Assembly: GCA_037013495.1 (NCBI GenBank)
Contig: CM072810.1
Span: forward strand, 82,382,449-82,446,448
Direction of reading: 5' to 3'
From: Hippophae tibetana
Taxonomy: Eukaryota > Streptophyta > Magnoliopsida > Rosales > Elaeagnaceae
Length of the DNA: 64,000 nt
Shown: in pieces, positions 60,500 through 64,000 of the stretch
Numbering within the stretch: position 1 is the first letter of the stretch
Layout: each line of letters begins with the position of its first letter
Made by a program: the position numbers and the translations under genes
The notes under the pieces: generated by a model
The model's input: the letters and a program-made list of their open reading frames with translations, nothing else
What the model was told of the DNA's origin: nothing
The model's database searches: none

Positions 60500-61294
60500 A
60501 CTAATAAAAAAAGAAATTCTCAAAATAGAAGAAGAAAAAATAAACCAAGAAATAATAGACATAGAAATAGAAGATATTTCAGGATGTTTTTCACAAGATA
60601 TGGTAATAAGTAAAAAAAAAGATTTGAAGAAATTCAAAATGCAAAGTTAAATCTTAAAGATGGAGATAGATTTAAAGACCCATCATTTTTATTAAGAAAA
60701 TTATTCCGTAGAAAAAATATAATCTATTAAGTCATAAGTAATAAAGAAATGAGTATTAAAATTACAGATACAAAAGGGAGATATAATATACCATTAATTG
60801 ATAAAAAAAACTATATTAAACAAGCTATCAAAAATTCCTCATAAAGATAAAAACAAATTGGATACAATCATTTAGGAGGAATCCAAATATTAATAAAAAA
60901 TCATTTTAGAGAAGAAATAGATACATTAATAAAAATAGCATTATTAGATAACAAAATAATAAATAGATAGGATGCTTTATTACGAATGATCTATGGTAAT
61001 TTAGGATACCAAAAGCTAAAATTTACAACATATCCAAGATTTTCTATAAATATACATGATAAAACTCTAAATCAAGTATTAAGTCTAGCTTATGAATTTG
61101 AAAAAAGAGACTTAATGAAAGAAGAAAATTATTCATTTTCAATACATTATCTAGTGACATATTCTTTAACAAATAATCATAATAGTTCAATATATAGACA
61201 AAATGAATTTATAGAAATAGATAAAACTTTTAAAGAACTTGGAAAAATAATAAAACCAGAAATACTAACAGACTTCAAAATACCAAAAGAATAG
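60500..61294 (+). pseudogene. Movement protein (30K superfamily) of pararetrovirus copy 2
   Basis: An acidic N-terminal part (IDIEIEDISGCFSQDM, 60552) is followed in other frames by RYNIPLIDKKNYIKQ (near 60775), then the long open piece 60986-61294 with GNLGYQKLKFTTYPRFSINI and the YSFSIHYLVTYSLTNNH block, typical of the core of caulimovirid movement proteins, which form tubules at plasmodesmata. At least four stops or shifts lie before 60986, so it is dead. Confidence 0.8.
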
Positions 61295-63240
61295 AAATTA
61301 GATATTAAAGAAAACCCCTTAATAATTGGAAGAAATAGTAATGTTGTTAAAACTAATAGCATACCGAGATTTACTTTTATAGACCATGAAGGAGAAACTT
61401 CTAACCAATAAGAAGTTAAAAAACTAAAAAATGAAGTTAAAATAATGAAGGCATTAGTTCATGATTGTATATTAGAGAAAAATAATGTTTAAAGATAAAA
61501 TAAAAAATATGCATCTAGAAGTAAATGGAAGCCTAGTAGATGTAGCAAAAAATCAAGCAACAATATTTGAAACTATACAATTATTAATAGAGGAAATGGA
61601 TTTAGTCTAAGAATGAAACACAAAATATTTACAAGAAATAATAAATATACAAAAAAATTATTTAAGGAAATAAAGGAATGTGGTTATAATAAACTACAAC
61701 AAGATATACACAAGGAATTTTCAGAATTAAGAAAAAATGTATACAACATGCATATGAATAATGAAATAATAGGTTATAAATATGATCCCTTAGATGGATT
61801 AAGAGAAGAGCTACCAATGAGACCAGATTTTCTGATTCCTAAAAATGAGAAAAAGGAAAAATGAGGAACAATCCAAAAAATCAAGAGATAATTCCAATTT
61901 AATGGAATATAGAAAAGAATTAGAAAGAAAATTCATGGACCTTGAAAATAGAGAATAGAAACATTGGTCAGTTAATTGACATTAACTAATGAAGAAATAG
62001 AAGAAAATTATAATGAAAAATTTTGTACTAACAAAGAAGAGGATGATACGACAATAATCAGTGAAACTGATTCTGAACCAGAAAACATGACCTCAAAAGG
62101 TTATATGAAACCAATTTCATTACCAGTCCCTTACCAAGAAGGAACATCTGACCCACATAAGGGAGAAATAAATTGGCAAAGATCAGAACAACCTAATACT
62201 ATAGATAGAAGAAGACAACCACCTAAAATGGAGGAAGGATTGCATTGGGGAACTAGAGGTAGTATTCCACCAGAGTTCAAACTCTATGATAATTATAAAT
62301 CTGAACTTCTAGATTTAGATTGTATAAGAGATAGGAAAAAAAAACCTTAGATGAATGAGTTAGTGGAATGAGTGTGCTCATACAAACTTCTCAAACTACC
62401 CAAACAAATCCATCAACTTGTACAGTGCTTATAGCACATAAAATGACATGAAATGTTAAAGTTTGGTTTTTAAACTTATTAGATCAACAACATTTGTTAA
62501 TGCAAGGAAATGCTTCTACAGAAAGAGAATACTTGGATACAATAATAAATGAAATATATAAAGAATTTATTGGAGAAGATAAATGAAGGACTATCATTGA
62601 ATCTAGTGAAAATGAAATCAATGAAGCTAAATGAAATTTAACAAATATAGAAATTTGTAACATGTGTTACATAGATTCTTTTATTTGTGAATGTGAAATT
62701 TATTACCATAAATTACCACCCTCTATGCAAACATCTTATAAAAAAAAGAATATAAACAAATAAGAGGAAATGATAAAATCTGTTGTGATATAAGAGATTT
62801 TAGAATACCGTGGAAATATGGATGTAATATAAAATCTTATAAAAAAATATAAATTCAAAAAACAAAATTTCCAAAAATATAAAAAGAGATTTAATAGAGA
62901 AAACTATAAGAAAAAATATTTTAGAAGAAAAAATTATAAACCTTCTGAAAAAGGAATTATTGCTCTACAGGAAAGAAAAAATGAAAATGTTGGATCTGTA
63001 ATGAATGAAATTATGCTAACGAATGTCCAAGCAGACTTCAACATAAAAAAGAATTTCCACAAAAAGCAAAAATATTAGAAGAAGCTTTCAAAATGGAGTT
63101 AGAACCAATCAAGGAATCTGATATTAATGATACTTATAGTATCTATCTATTGGAAGAAATTGGGGAAGAAATAACTTACTCAGAATATGAACACTCAAAT
63201 CATGAATATTCTTCATCAGAAGATGAATGATTTGTATGGT
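61295..63240 (+). pseudogene. Coat-protein-like and zinc-knuckle region of pararetrovirus copy 2
   Basis: Open pieces 61613-61864 (Lys/Glu-rich, helical, LFKEIKECGYNKLQQ) and 61976-62350 (acidic NKEEDDTTIISETDSEPE, then Pro/Arg-rich with LHWGTRGSIPPEFKLYDN). The capsid core follows with several stops (62400-62720). A Lys/Tyr/Arg-rich stretch (62850-62960) precedes a zinc knuckle near 62986 (CWIC...YANEC, with a stop replacing a residue inside it), and an acidic end near 63170-63230 precedes the protease. Confidence 0.7.
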
Positions 63241-63269
63241 ATTACAAATCCAAATAGTACTTACATTAA

Positions 63270-64000
63270 AGTATGACTAAAATTTAAAGGCTATAACACT
63301 TATCATTTATATGCATATATAGATACAGGAGCTAGTATGTGTGTAACTAGTAGATATGTATTTCTAGAAGAAAATTAGAAACAAGCACCAAAAGATTTAA
63401 TTGTAAGAATTGCTAATAATACTACAATAAAACTCAATCAGGTATTAAAAAATACTGATATAATGATAAGAGGAGAAAACTTTCACATTCCTACCATATA
63501 TCAACAATAAACAGAAGTAGATTTGTTAATATGAAATAATTTTTTAAACTTATATCAACCTTTCACACAACATTTCGACAAAATAAGTCTCACAAACTTA
63601 GAAGGAGATACCATATATGTTTCTAAAGTAAGAAAAACTTTAACTATCTCAAACCTAACTTTTATACAACAACATAAAAAGCGAAAACGTGGTGAGATAG
63701 AATACCAACAAAAATTATATTTAGAAAATACTTCATTAGATATAGAAGAAAAAAACCCTTTTCTCAATGAAATACAAGAAGACAAAGCCCTAACCGACAT
63801 TAGAAAACTATTAAAAATAGTCAGCTTAGAAAATATTTTGGATCCAAAAATAAATAAATCTAAAAAAATAGTCAACATAAAATTAAGAGATCCTAACAAG
63901 ATCATAAGAGTAAAAACAATGATTTATACTCCAGAAGACAGAACTTAATTTGGAAAACAAATTCAAGAACTTTTGGAATTAAAAGTCATAATACCAAGTA
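63270..64000 (+). pseudogene. Aspartic protease and start of reverse transcriptase, pararetrovirus copy 2
   Basis: LYAYIDTGASMCVTSRYVF near 63308 keeps the D-T-G-A catalytic motif of a retroviral-type protease. The domain continues with three stops (63376, 63508, 63531) to about 63690. A linker then leads into the N-terminal part of reverse transcriptase (RDPNKIIRVKTMIYTPED, KQIQELLELKVIIPS) at the window edge. The catalytic YIDD region would be outside. Confidence 0.82.

Larger units (their letters stand above)
60495..64000 (+). mobile_element. Endogenous pararetrovirus with TAV-like ORF, + strand, copy 2 (runs off the right edge)
   Basis: Same virus type and orientation as 17876-32050, but with longer open frames: movement protein, coat/coiled-coil region with zinc knuckle, aspartic protease with its catalytic triad, and the start of reverse transcriptase at the edge. 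It fills a region missing from copy 1 (about 250 bases of protease). The left junction with host DNA is near 60495. Confidence 0.85.

Noticed and set aside
1-64000. CRISPR arrays, bacterial operons, tRNA or rRNA genes.
   Set aside because: I saw no spaced short repeats, no prokaryotic gene order and no tRNA-like A/B boxes. The repeats present are LTRs, viral redundancies and minisatellites.

Overview
This is a piece of a flowering-plant nuclear genome, probably a dicot. The evidence is plant-type introns and splice sites, an AT-rich background, a plant-specific WIYLD-SET gene and LTR retrotransposons using the plant initiator-tRNA-Met priming site. I cannot name the species. The sequence also holds endogenous copies of two kinds of Caulimoviridae (plant pararetroviruses). 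I see no tRNA or rRNA gene, no CRISPR array and no prokaryotic feature.

Left part (1-17.4 kb) holds the host genes. A broken Copia gag runs off the left edge. Two C-terminal exons of a glutathionyl-hydroquinone reductase (GST-like) gene lie on the + strand at 2.3-3.6 kb. Convergent to it is a complete histone methyltransferase gene of the SUVR1/SUVR2 clade on the - strand. Its ten coding exons between 12231 and 5871 give exactly 759 codons plus a stop, and its 5'UTR appears to continue across an intron of about 4.6 kb to a noncoding exon near 16.9 kb. A decayed Copia element (12563-16620) sits antisense inside that intron. A tandem duplication of about 0.3 kb lies between the two genes.

Middle part (17.9-32 kb) holds viral fossils. 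A florendovirus-like provirus on the - strand (18216-25768) is one circular genome of about 7.0 kb plus a 0.53-kb terminal repeat that carries a promoter, so it resembles an LTR element. It lies inside a second, different pararetrovirus copy on the + strand (17876-32 kb). About 340 bp of that host virus is duplicated on both sides of the insertion.

Right part (32-56 kb) is a nest of retrotransposons. A SIRE-type Copia element has its 5' LTR split by a 10-kb Gypsy element with a perfect CTAAC target duplication. The Gypsy element has a dead gag and a plant-transposon-domain ORF but no pol, and itself contains a G-box-rich insert between 0.23-kb duplications. Further LTR fragments, a solo LTR with GCCTA duplications and a second gag piece follow. 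From 56 to 60.4 kb the DNA is very AT-rich with a degenerate telomere-like minisatellite. From about 60.5 kb to the right edge lies a second, better preserved copy of the + strand pararetrovirus.

Almost every mobile or viral ORF is broken by stops, frameshifts or loss of catalytic residues. The SUVR-like gene is the only complete functional-looking gene. SUVR2 relatives act in RNA-directed silencing, the process expected to hold this kind of repeat cluster inactive.
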